DNA from: Dermatophagoides farinae
Lineage: Eukaryota > Arthropoda > Arachnida > Sarcoptiformes > Pyroglyphidae
DNA length: 64,000 nt
Reading direction: 5' to 3'
NCBI RefSeq assembly: GCF_024713945.1
Contig: NC_134680.1
Location: forward strand, 3,806,001-3,870,000
Each line of letters starts with the position of its first letter. The first letter of the stretch is position 1. The position numbers and the translations under genes are program-made. The notes under the pieces were generated by a model. That model was given only the letters and a program-made list of their open reading frames with translations. It did not search any database and was not told the DNA's origin. Positions 12,391 through 21,987 of this stretch are shown here, one piece after another.

Positions 12391-13302
12391 CGACTTTGAA
12401 TGAAATAACAGTCCATCAATCAATCAATCCTGACAAATTGACACCAATTTATCAAACAGTGGTGAAAATTCTTTGGCTCAAATCACTAATCATCAACATG
12501 TGATAAAGGTCAATTTTTACGTTCCATTGAAATTACATTATAATTTTTTTCACCAATTATGTAGCTGATATGATAATATCTATCATATAAGTTGATTTTT
12601 TATTCATTTTTCATGCTAAATCTATGGCAAAAACAATGCATTCATTTTGCCGCCTAAAATTCTAAAGTCCAAATAATGAGAAACTGCGCATAGTCAAGCA
12701 GTGGTAGTGTAGCTAACTATTTTCAATGCAAATGCTGCGCGCTTCTTTTCCCCTTCTATTCCCATACAAATTTGAATTTGATCGTTGGAAAATCGAACAT
12801 TAAAATTCAACGGTCGTCGAAGACGGTTGTCCTCACTCAACTTTTCGCTATTTTTCGTGATATTTTTTTCATTTTTTTCTATTTTAATCGTGGATTTTTG
12901 CGCTAACTTTTGGAACAAAGACTTTTATCGATTCAAGATTATCTTTGTTCATAGTTATTGTGGTCTAAGATCAAAAATTGGCTCCGAAATCGATGAAGAT
13001 CGTTTGGTTCGGTCATCATGTAATCATGATACAAGTTGGCGAAAAAATCCCATTTTCGATGACTTTCAAATGTATTTATGACATTTTTTTTTCACCAAAT
13101 TGTATTCATTCACATCCTTTTCAAGTTTTCTTTTTCAGAGTCCATTATTATAATTGATGTAGGATAATTGGAATCCAGATTAATATATGTGAAAACATGG
13201 TCAATGAGGTAATTTACATTTTGCCTTAGATTGAAAATGCTAACAATTTTCCTTGTCTTTTGAAGCATAAAATTTTCATTGATGATCAATGATCATCATT
13301 AG
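12391..13302. other. AT-rich interior of the insertion, no recognised gene
   Basis: A 98-codon frame at 12785-13081 begins with ATG and contains a hydrophobic run and an R-rich patch, but resembles nothing I know. Poly-T and poly-A runs dominate. I cannot support a gene here. Confidence 0.4.
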
Positions 13303-13695
13303 ACATATAATTGGTGCCGTCTTTATAAAAACGATCATGGTAATGATGCCGAACATTACAAATTTATTGGTGGATATCTGGTCACTAACATGGTACGATG
13401 TCTAATGAAACTTTCAGGTAACTTTCTAATTTCGCTATCGATCAATGATTCTAACACTTACATTTCTCAAAGGCCTGAATTGGATTGGATTGTTGGAGCA
13501 ATTATTCGGTAAGTCGGCATATTCATTCTTCATATCTAATAAAGACTGGTCTATCTTTTTTTATTAGGTTTGTTCCTGAAATTTTACAATCATCAAATTG
13601 AAATTCGATTGATGATTATGTTCGAGATCAATTCGGCGGTTCCATTGTTCATCAGCATTCAATTCAAGAATAGTTTGACCATGTTCAACACATGA
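13303..13695 (+). CDS. Unrecognised spliced coding region inside the insertion
   Basis: Three exon-like blocks are joined by plausible short introns. The first, after ..CATTAG at about 13302, reads WCRLYKNDHGNDAEHYKF and continues to ..MKLSG with a GTAAC donor near 13419. The second reads LNWIGLLEQLF with a GTAAG donor near 13511. The third, after a T-rich acceptor near 13567, reads LFLKFYNHQIEIRLMIMF.. and stops at about 13695. The blocks are mutually in frame and have ordinary amino-acid composition, unlike the surrounding DNA. No domain is recognised. It may be the element's own gene, cargo, or a pseudogene; start and end are not established. Confidence 0.35.
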
Positions 13696-13779
13696 TAACA
13701 GGTTAGGCTAGGGTTAGATTAGGCTTAGGAACATGATCTGAGCTATTTCCTATTGAATTTGATGCTGATTGAATCTTTG

Positions 13780-14184
13780 GAATCAATGAAGCGATCGAAA
13801 ACATAATTATAAGTCGAAGATTCATTGGATGGAACACATACTTGAAAGTGATCATGGTAAGAAAATGAATAGATTAATTAAACAAACAACTATATAATAT
13901 TTATCTTCACTTAGGATCGTCGGCGAACAATTGGGAAATTGAATCTCGAATCACGGATAGAATTTGGACATTGTCTTGTAACATGGACCGCGAATATTGG
14001 ATCTATTTCAAATGATCATGGTAAGCAAATGAATAGATTAATTAAACAAACAACTAATATTTATCTTCACTTAGGATCGTCGGCGAACAATTGGGAAATT
14101 GAATCTCGAACCACGGATAGAATTTGGACATTGTCTTGTAACATGGACCGCGAATATTGGATCTATTTCAAACGGGACAATTAA
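13780..14184 (+). pseudogene. 3' exons of an unrecognised gene in the insertion, disrupted by duplication
   Basis: An upstream block reads KIHWMEHILESDH and, via a 58-base intron (13857-13914), joins exon copy 1 in the frame GSSANNWEIESRITDRIW, which ends at a premature TGA (about 14012). Exon copy 2 (from 14075) carries the same peptide to a natural-looking end at 14184. Because the exon unit is 106 bases, splicing through both copies would read copy 1 in a different but also open frame before copy 2. It may belong with the coding blocks at 13.3-13.7 kb. No family is recognised. Confidence 0.3.
13850..14173 (+). repeat. Tandem duplication of an intron-plus-exon unit (about 162 bases x 2)
   Basis: Copy 1 (13850-14013) and copy 2 (14014-14173) are nearly identical: I count three substitutions and one 4-base indel. 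Each copy begins GATCATG followed by a GTAAG donor, runs through a 54-58-base intron-like segment ending in CTTAG, and then an exon reading NWEIESR.TDRIWTLSCNMD. Copy 1 reaches a TGA where copy 2 continues with RDN and a stop. The few differences imply a recent duplication. Confidence 0.85.
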
Positions 14185-14426
14185 CGTTGTATGGCGCAAT
14201 TGGGATGTGAAATATGGATGTATTTTATTATTTCTAATATTTTAATAAATTAATATTTCAATAAAATCAATTAAATTTCAATATATATCGATTAAATTAA
14301 TATGGGGGGTAAAGGGAATAAAAGGGGGTCAAAATTGCTGCAACAATCGTGTGATGAACGACACAATCGATGATTTCGATATATCGTTGCAACAATCGGC
14401 TGGCAAAATTGCTCATAACCCAAAAA

Positions 14427-14488
14427 GGTTAGTACTAACCGTAGAAGGTTATTTTTTGTCGATAAACCCAAATGGGTTAGTACTAACC
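14427..14488. repeat. Right subterminal palindrome pair of the insertion
   Basis: Two perfect copies of GGTTAGTACTAACC (14427-14440 and 14475-14488) are separated by 34 bases and preceded by AACCC half-sites. Together with the left array they place these palindromes only at the two ends of the 3.9 kb insertion in this window. Confidence 0.7.
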
Positions 14489-14520
14489 TTTTTACTTTCT
14501 TTTCTGTGTAGTCGAAGAAC

Positions 14521-15219
14521 ATGATGATGGAGAAATTGTTTGCTGATGCGGAATGGAAATTATTGTTCCAAGGAGCCGAGTCACGTGTTTTTGAGGGTAA
14601 CTATCAATCACAACGAGCCATTCTTAAGGAACGTTTTCCAAAACGATATCGACTGGTCGAACTTGACGAAAAGCTGACCAAGGAAAGAATTCGGGCTGAA
14701 ATTAAAGCTTACACAAAACTATCTGCCAAATGTGATCCAGATCTATCGAATGTTTTGCCTTCAGTTCTCTTTTCGGATAATCGTCATATAATTCTCACTC
14801 GAATCGATAATGCCTGCACGCTCAACTTGTACATCAGTGAACGTCAACAGCAATCCGAATCGATTGAACGAGTATTGATAACATTGGCTAAATTAATTGC
14901 CAACATACATTCGATCGGGTTAATACATGGAGATCTCACCACATCCAACTTTATGGTCATCGACAGCCAGCCACCACAACCTAAACATCAAAGCTTAACC
15001 ATAATTCCCATCGATTTTGGCCTTTCATATTCATCCAAAACTGACGAAGATCGAGCTGTCGATCTTTACGTGTTGGAACGAGCTATCCAGAGTACACATC
15101 CAAACGTCGATATTAATATCTTTTTACGAGAATACCAAACCCAAATGGGTACCGACAAAATTAACAAACGCTTAGATCAAGTTCGGTTGCGTGGTCGTAA
15201 ACGTTCAATGATAGGTTAA
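14521..15219 (+). CDS. TP53RK: TP53RK/Bud32/PRPK atypical kinase of the KEOPS complex
   Basis: Intact 232-aa single-exon small kinase. Lysine AILKERF (K36) is in the N-lobe, the catalytic loop is IHGDLTTSN (135-143), PIDFG holds the DFG (165-167), and DEDRAVDLYVLERA follows. The strongly conserved C-terminus VRLRGRKRSMIG is diagnostic of Bud32. The family supports t6A37 tRNA modification with Kae1/OSGEP in KEOPS. Length fits the family. The first three codons are ATG ATG ATG; I use the first. The 5' boundary is unusual: the TIR of a transposon-like insertion ends 10 bases before the ATG, so the native 5' UTR and promoter are displaced or replaced. AATAAA overlaps the stop (15219-15224), and the convergent TMEM245 gene ends 56 bases away. 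Confidence 0.95.
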   Translation: MMMEKLFADAEWKLLFQGAESRVFEGNYQSQRAILKERFPKRYRLVELDEKLTKERIRAEIKAYTKLSAKCDPDLSNVLPSVLFSDNRHIILTRIDNACTLNLYISERQQQSESIERVLITLAKLIANIHSIGLIHGDLTTSNFMVIDSQPPQPKHQSLTIIPIDFGLSYSSKTDEDRAVDLYVLERAIQSTHPNVDINIFLREYQTQMGTDKINKRLDQVRLRGRKRSMIG

Positions 15220-15275
15220 ATAAATAAATGAAATGTATGTATTCGTAACATTGTTTTTGTCAATCGCTACATTCA

Positions 15276-17824
15276 TCATGGCGTGATAGAGATGATATTT
15301 CCATCCATCTCTGTACACATGTTCATTATGATAAACAATAGACAAAGCCAAAGAGGACCAAATAGCGCACCTTCCACACCATAGTATACAACTCCACAGG
15401 TAATCGCCAACCCCGTTAGGTAAGGATGTCCACCTCTGTTCCAAAACAAAACAGTTATTCCTCATTCATAAATTCATTGTGTATGTCAAATCACTTACTT
15501 GCCAATGTCTGAGTAGATGGAAGAATCGACCATGAATGATGGCAACATGGCCAGGCCAAACATTGACAATGATTTGACTAGAGCCAAATTACCCTCAAAG
15601 TAGTACAGGTATAGACAAGCCGGTAATGAAGCCCAGTACGCGTTGAGTAAAGGCACGGCTGCCAGAATAGCCGCAATCACTATAGTGAAAAATATAAAAT
15701 CTCTTATGATTCGAGAATATTTCAAACACTAGACTCACCAGCCGGAATGTAACATATTCCTATCGAAAACAGGGAATGCAAGAGCCAAGTGTAGACGCCA
15801 TAGAATGCTGATATCTTGATAGTGGCTGCAAAGATGCTGTTGACCACTTGTTCCACGTAATGACTGAATTTATTCTCCTCTTGATTCGATGTGACCAAAC
15901 TGGCAGCCATATGATCCATCAATTCGATTGGTTTGTATTTATTTTGGCTGGATGACAACAGATAGAACAGAGCCAGTAAGAATATGATCTAAAAGCAATA
16001 AACAAACATTAAATTAAATTAAATTAAACTATTAAACTATATGGTTCACTTATAACTTAAGAATCTTACAAAATTAAACACAAAGCTCACAAGCATCGTA
16101 CTGGAATCCAATATGACGAATACGAATGCATAGGAAACCGAAACAATAGACTTGACCATCGGCAGATAGGATGAAGCTTGCGTTCGTAACAGCTCGATTA
16201 GCTGACTGAAATTTTTGTAGTCGACTAATCTCCATAGTTTAGGCCATTGATTTAACGATAGCCATTCTAATCGGTCGGACGATTCTGACGTCAATGGAAT
16301 GGATTGATGATCGTTGCTGCTGTTGTTCAACCATGGCAGGATGTTGTGTCTAAATTCGGCCAACATTTTGTTGATAAAAATCTTTTCATCGTCTTGCAGA
16401 TTTAAACGGTCGTTGATCAGGTTATCCACGTAATGCGGTTCGCTTATCTGTTTGATTGTAATGTTAATGCTTTCCTGGATGAATTCGATGGTCTTTAATT
16501 CGTTTTGCAATAGGTATATCGTTTGGTAGCATTCTCCGTAGATCTATTCAAATGATTAAACACATTATACACAACAAACTGACCAAAAATAAACAAATAC
16601 CTTGATCGATACGAACACGGTCGAAAATGTGACCATCAAGCCGACAATCACAAACAAACTGATGCTAGTCAACAAATCCAGACTATTTCTCAGGCCAACT
16701 TTAATCAAGCGATCACCTTGTCTAAAGAAATATGCTAGCATCCGGAAAAGAATGTCATCTTTGAATTTATTGGCCGTTTTTTCCATGACCAATTCTAGCC
16801 ATCGCTTCCCGAACTCAATACAGGTCGACAATTGATCGCTAATGAGCATGGCCAACATTCGTTGAAGAATCAAATGAACAAGCACAATGGCCAACAGCAG
16901 ATTCGATACGTTCATGTGTTCTGCTATGGCAAACGCAGAAACGGTAAACAATCGCGTTATGAATAGCTGGCCAATATTCATGTCCCTGCCATCAATGTGG
17001 TCGGTCGATTGTTGGTACTTATCGCGAATCCAAGTTACGTAATTTTCGACTTTGGTCCGAACATTCTCTCGAAAAACATTGACTAGGCCATCAAATGGTG
17101 GTGGCTCGGTTGAGCCATGAACAATGTTATAAATAGTGGCTATAAAACCGACTACAAACATACAGACAATCAACAGTAATGTGAGCTGACCAAAGATTCC
17201 CATATGATAGTGGAGAGCATAGACACAAGCCATCAACAAAACACTTGGCATCGATCGTGATAACTTCCGATGTTCAGGTGCCAAAGACATTGAGATCACA
17301 AAATGGACGATGATCACCACTAAAGCTATCACAATCGCTGCCAGGTGACCATCTTTGATGACCATCGGCAATAATTTCGAACTCAACCGTCTTACATGGC
17401 AGACAATTTGATATCGAAAATGAAACACAACGAACAAGACTAGATTGCTTGACATTAATTCTATGAAGCAATTGTAGAGCATCCAAGTTAACTGCATTGG
17501 CAACATCAGACACCCTAAACACAGCGATCGATTTGTCCGGTCAAGTTGATCCAGCCATTCGCTTAACAATTTTGCCAACCAAATCTTGAACGGGTACAGT
17601 GCTGAACCACACAATAAAGCCCACAACAATGCTTTTAGACATGGCAGAAAGATGTAGTACACTTGAGACAACAGAAACAATATGGTCACAGACAAGAGAA
17701 TTGATAATGATTGTATGACAAGATTCTGTACGCCTTTTTGTCGATATGTGATCCAAGTGGACACCACATCCGACAGACGAGCCTTTACTCGAGGCGTTTT
17801 CACGAAAGATGGTGTCGATTCCAT
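15276..17824 (-). CDS. TMEM245: TMEM245-like multi-pass membrane protein
   Basis: Predicted 762 aa. Exons in transcript order: 17824-16601, 16543-16070, 15988-15739, 15679-15499, 15435-15276; lengths sum to a multiple of three. There are many hydrophobic helices. The N-terminal block PCLKALLWALLCGSALYPFK and the C-terminal block GGHPYLTGLAITCGVVYYGVEGALFGP match the animal TMEM245 family, which is related to the bacterial AI-2E/UPF0118 transporters. The molecular function is unknown in animals. The gene is head-to-head with the SFT2 gene (232 bases between start codons) and tail-to-tail with Bud32. All introns are short (52-62 bases). Confidence 0.88.
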
Positions 17825-18056
17825 ATGTACTAGCTTGAATTTCCTATAATCATTGATTGATCAATTGATTGATTTGGTCAGAGATTTAAACAACACAACA
17901 ACAACATGAACAAATTTGATTTGAATCGATCGTAATCAAGTCACCATTCATAGAGAACGTACGAGTGCCGATTAAAAAATTGAGAAAATCATTTGTTGAC
18001 AAGTCAACGCAACAGTTTGGCCATCGTTATCTGATATTCTTGAAACGACAATCAGA
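17825..18056. promoter_or_regulatory. Shared bidirectional 5' region of TMEM245 and SFT2
   Basis: Only 232 bases separate the two divergent start codons, so both promoters must lie here or within the genes. I see no clear TATA box; the block ATTGATTGATCAATTGATTG near 17855 is a repetitive AT-rich motif. Inference from geometry. Confidence 0.55.
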
Positions 18057-18675
18057 ATGGATAAACTACGCAGAGTACTCAATGGCAATGACATGAGTGG
18101 CGATGAAGGCGAAGGTTTTGCCCAATTACCGGTATATGGACACTTGATGCTTAAGATTATTGATGATATTAAAAACTTTTCATGATGATGAACAGATTGG
18201 CGATTCTTCATCGCTTGATTGGTCCACCCGAATCAAAGGATTCATAATCTGTTTCGTGCTTGGTTTCATCATGTCCATAATCGGCACTGCGCTTATACCT
18301 TTACCTCGTGGATTGGCATTGTTCGCTTTGTTTTACACTCTCGGCAACGGCTGTAGCATTGCAAGGTAGGTGTTACTGGTTTGTTGTGTTACTATGAGAT
18401 AATGATTCATATACTATTCATTGACATGCAGCACCATGTTCCTGATGGGACCTTGGCGACAAATGAAAAAGATGTTTAGCGAGAAACGAGTTATATCTAC
18501 TGCCTTGGTCATTGTATTCATGGTTCTTACCTTATTGGCTGCTCTTGTTTGGAAAAAATCACTTTTGGCCATAATCTTTTGTTGTTTGCAGTTCTTTGCC
18601 TACATCTGGTATTCCATATCGTACATACCGTATGCACAGGAATCAGTTACCAAGGCATTCATGTCATGTATCTAA
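18057..18675 (+). CDS. SFT2-domain vesicle transport protein
   Basis: Predicted 162-aa four-helix membrane protein, exons 18057-18131, 18196-18365, 18432-18675. The short cytosolic N-terminus MDKLRRVLNGND leads to hydrophobic segments with the family block FLMGPWRQMKKMF, then VLTLLAALVWKKSLLAIIFCCLQFFAYIWYSISYIPYA, which matches SFT2D1/SFT2D2. SFT2 proteins act in endosome-to-Golgi retrograde fusion with t-SNAREs. Which vertebrate paralogue it matches cannot be decided by eye. The MARCH gene follows 211 bases downstream on the same strand. Confidence 0.9.
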
Positions 18676-18886
18676 TTTATGTCATTCAATCACCGAAAGC
18701 TTTGATTTATTCCATATGATCAATTAATTAATTGTTGTATTATAATGCAATTGAACCAACAATCGATAAATCGAAAATAACAATGGTGGCCAAAGTTTCC
18801 ATATTTCATTGTCGAAATCATTTTACATTTTTAGATTTGATTGATTAATATATAGATAATAAATAGATAGATAGATAGATAATAAG

Positions 18887-19465
18887 ATGGCCAAACAACA
18901 GGATAGAATACCTCGTCACGAATATCGGCATTGTCGACTGTGTCATAAACGTGGAAATGATTCGGAATTGATTCAACCATGCGACTGTATGACTGGATCA
19001 AATTACGTCCATGCACAATGTCTTGTTGAACATATGTTGTCCACTGATCGAATTCATTGTGAACAGTGTAAATCTCAATATCGTGGAATCAAGTACCGTT
19101 ACACTCGAAAATCGTTGATCGAATGGCTATGGAAAGAACCGACAGCCCGTAACAGTCTATTATCTTGTATCAGTCTTTTGTGTTCAAGCCAGGTGTGTCT
19201 CTATTCGCTATGGCAGACATTGTTCACCAATGAACTTGACGAATTCCTCGACGACATAACTGACATCGATCTTAGCCTATGTATTGATGCTATTAAACAC
19301 AATATGAGTATTGTGATGCTAATCCAGGTCAAAATCGTATTGCCGATCGTGTCCATTGTGTGCTCTATCAAACAACCGATGACAGTATGGAACGAATATC
19401 GCAAATATAGCCAAAACCATTACAACATCTACATCGAGGATGAAGCAATAACCGCAATCACATGA
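18887..19465 (+). CDS. RING-CH (MARCH-type) membrane E3 ubiquitin ligase
   Basis: Single-exon protein of 192 aa. A complete RING-CH finger lies at residues 16-61: C16-x2-C19-x12-C32-x1-C34-x7-H42-x2-C45-x12-C58-x2-C61, i.e. C4HC3. Two hydrophobic segments follow (about residues 88-113 and 139-160), as in small MARCH proteins that ubiquitinate membrane cargo. The tail has tyrosines (EYRKYSQNHYNIY) that could serve in sorting; that is inference. The ATG at 18887 follows a short TAGA repeat and is the first in frame. Confidence 0.85.
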   Translation: MAKQQDRIPRHEYRHCRLCHKRGNDSELIQPCDCMTGSNYVHAQCLVEHMLSTDRIHCEQCKSQYRGIKYRYTRKSLIEWLWKEPTARNSLLSCISLLCSSQVCLYSLWQTLFTNELDEFLDDITDIDLSLCIDAIKHNMSIVMLIQVKIVLPIVSIVCSIKQPMTVWNEYRKYSQNHYNIYIEDEAITAIT

Positions 19466-19693
19466 GAGTCAATACTTGACAATAAACAATTAATCATGCT
19501 CATATTTTGATCTAATCGCAAATCGATATCGCTTTATCACCATGCCAATGTCAGGGTGAGCGAACCAAATAGAGGATATACATTTGCCGATTATCATTTT
19601 GATTGATGACGAGTATCAATAATCACACGATTAATTAGCTTGCATTTTGCATTTATAGTTTGCTTGTTGTCAAATCAAATGAATCTTTAAATC

Positions 19694-21789
19694 ATGCTTA
19701 CTAAATGTTTGTTGTTACTTGTGTTTGTCACTGCGGTGGCCTGTTTTCCAAATGGAACTTTTACTGTTGACTACAAGAATAATCAGTTTCTCAAGAATGG
19801 TCAGCCATTTCGTTATGTTTCTGGATCGATTCATTACTTTCGAGTTCCACAACCGTATTGGCAGGATCGTCTTCACAAAATGCGTCTAGGTGGTCTGAAT
19901 GCTATACAAACCTATGTTGAGTGGAGTTCGCATGAACCGTCGCCTGGCCATTATGATTTCGAAGGGCAAAATAATCTGGTCGAATTCATTAATCTAGCTC
20001 AGAAGGAAGACCTGTTGGTCATACTGCGAGTAGGTCCTTATATTTGCGCAGAACGTGATATGGGTGGTTTTCCATATTGGCTTCTACGGACGCCCAATAT
20101 TAAACTACGAACATCGGATCCAAATTATCTGACACCAGTGGACCGTTGGCTTGAGATTCTGTTACCAAAGATAAGACCATTGCTTTATGAGAATGGAGGT
20201 CCAATCATTATGGTGCAGATTGAGAATGAATATGGCAGTTATGGTTGTGATCTCAACTACACGAGTCATTTGCGTGACAAATTCCGTGAAATGTTAGGCC
20301 ATCAAGTGGTACTATTCACCACCGATGGCAATGGTGATGGATATCTTCGTTGTGGTCGAATTCCTGATGTGCTCACCACCATTGATTTTGGTTCAGGCAC
20401 TAATGTAACTGAAGCCAAAGCCATATTGTATCGGCACCAGGAATTTGGTCCGTTTGTCAACTCTGAGTATTACAGTGGCTGGCTCGATTATTGGCAAAGT
20501 CCTTTCGTTCAAGTGGCCGTCAATCCATTTATTCAGACATTACAGCAATTGCTCGATCATAACGCATCGGTTAACATGTAAGTCATTCAATCATTCATTT
20601 ATAGTCAGTCTTTAATCTCGTTGATCTAGATACATGTATCATGGTGGTACCAATTTCGACTTTAAAGCTTCTGGTAATGGTGGTAACAATTATCAACCAA
20701 CATTGACAAGCTATGACTACGATGCACCCATCAATGAAGCAGGCGACCTTACCGACAAATATTATGCCATTCAAAAACTCATCAAACAGGTAAGTTGTTC
20801 AATTCACTTAAAACAGTCAGTTTCTTTTACTGTTTTTGTTTTTTGTGTTTTTTTCTGCTAGTACTTACCGGATACAATCGATGATAGAAATGTGAAAAAT
20901 GTTAGCTCGAAAATGTCACTTCCTCCCGTTAACATGACCTTTTTGGCCACTATATTCGATATGCTACCATGGTTTGTCAAAATTCACAGCAAATATCCGT
21001 TAACGTTCGAACAGGCGAATCAGGCCTATGGTTTTATATTGTATCAGACCAACATAACATTCCAGCCAACAAATCCAGCCGTTCTGGCCATTCCAGGACT
21101 TAGAGATCGTGCCCACGTTTTCGTTGATAGGGTAAATGAATATTCTTTTTAGCAACAATCAATTCATCTAACTATTACTTGTTCATATACAGAGATTTGC
21201 CGGTATTCTTTCTCGAACCCAAAAATATTTCGATCTTTCCATATTGACTCATAATGGATCCGAATTGAGCATTCTGGTCGAGAATCAAGGCCGATGTTCG
21301 TTTAGCTGTTTCAGCGAGCAAAGAGGCATTATTGGCAATGTTACCATCAACAAAAAACATCTGCTTGTAAATTGGACTATTTACCGGATACCGTTCCAGG
21401 AACATTCGTTTACGGAGATCATTACACAGTTATCTCAACCAAAGACGAAATTTAGATTCGCCTCCAGCCATTATCGAATTCCCAGCATTTATTATGCTAA
21501 CTTTACCTTACCAAATGTTCCAGAATATCCACTCGATACATTTCTACGAACAGACGGATGGGGCAAAGGAATAGCTGTTCTGAATGGCCATAATTTGGGA
21601 AGATATTGGCCGGTGGCTGGACCTCAGATCACCATATATGCACCCGGACCTTACTTTAATGAAGCGCCCGACTCAAATCAATTGTTTGTGTTTGAATTGG
21701 ACGAAAGCCCATACTGGAATGATCCAAACAATAGCTGTCAGGTTCAATTTGTAAAACAACACATTGTAAATGGGGCATATGCCCATTGA
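19694..21789 (+). CDS. Beta-galactosidase, glycoside hydrolase family 35 (GLB1-like)
   Basis: Predicted 636 aa, exons 19694-20577, 20630-20789, 20862-21131 and 21193-21789. A signal peptide ([19 protein letters not shown]) starts the protein. The TIM-barrel catalytic part begins with [19 protein letters not shown]. The acid/base Glu is in VQIENEYG (E179) and the nucleophile Glu in [14 protein letters not shown] (E258). MYHGGTNF follows at the start of exon 2. The C-terminal beta domains include [18 protein letters not shown]. All key residues are present and the length is close to GLB1. It removes terminal beta-galactose from glycans, in the lysosome or in mite gut secretion. It is convergent with the Dscam-like gene, whose stop codon is about 200 bases away. 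Confidence 0.95.
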
Positions 21790-21987
21790 CATTGACATGA
21801 AAGTGAAAACACGTTGTTATTGATATAAACAAACAGAACACATTGAAAAAGTGGAATAATATAATATAATAATAAATAAATAAATGAATATATGAATATT
21901 TGAATGATTGTAATCAAATAGAATGTTGGGAAAGAGAGGGAGCATTCGGTTATATCACAGTGTGATGCGTGGCAATGGGCACACAAT

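Larger units (their letters stand above)
10622..14508. mobile_element. 3.9 kb DNA-transposon-like insertion with TIRs and TA target duplication
   Basis: The left end begins CACAGAAAAGAAAGTA (10622-10637). The right end finishes with the exact reverse complement (14493-14508). Both are flanked by TA (10620-10621 and 14509-14510), the duplication made by Tc1/mariner-type transposases. Just inside each end are copies of the 14-base palindrome GGTTAGTACTAACC: 10639-10652 on the left, 14427-14440 and 14475-14488 on the right. Degenerate copies lie at 10681, 10732 and 10772. The interior is more AT-rich than the flanking genes. I see no recognisable DDE transposase, so the element is non-autonomous, decayed, or uses an unrecognised enzyme. 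It contains a LINE remnant and spliced-looking coding fragments. The right end lies 10 bases from the Bud32 ATG. Confidence 0.78.

Noticed and set aside
13702-13732. TTAGG-like degenerate run resembling arthropod telomere repeat
   Set aside because: Units are irregular and few; more likely related to the GGTTAG half-sites of the element or chance.
14292-14522. Minus-strand frame of 76 codons over the right end of the insertion
   Set aside because: It is the antisense of the subterminal palindromes and contains no domain.
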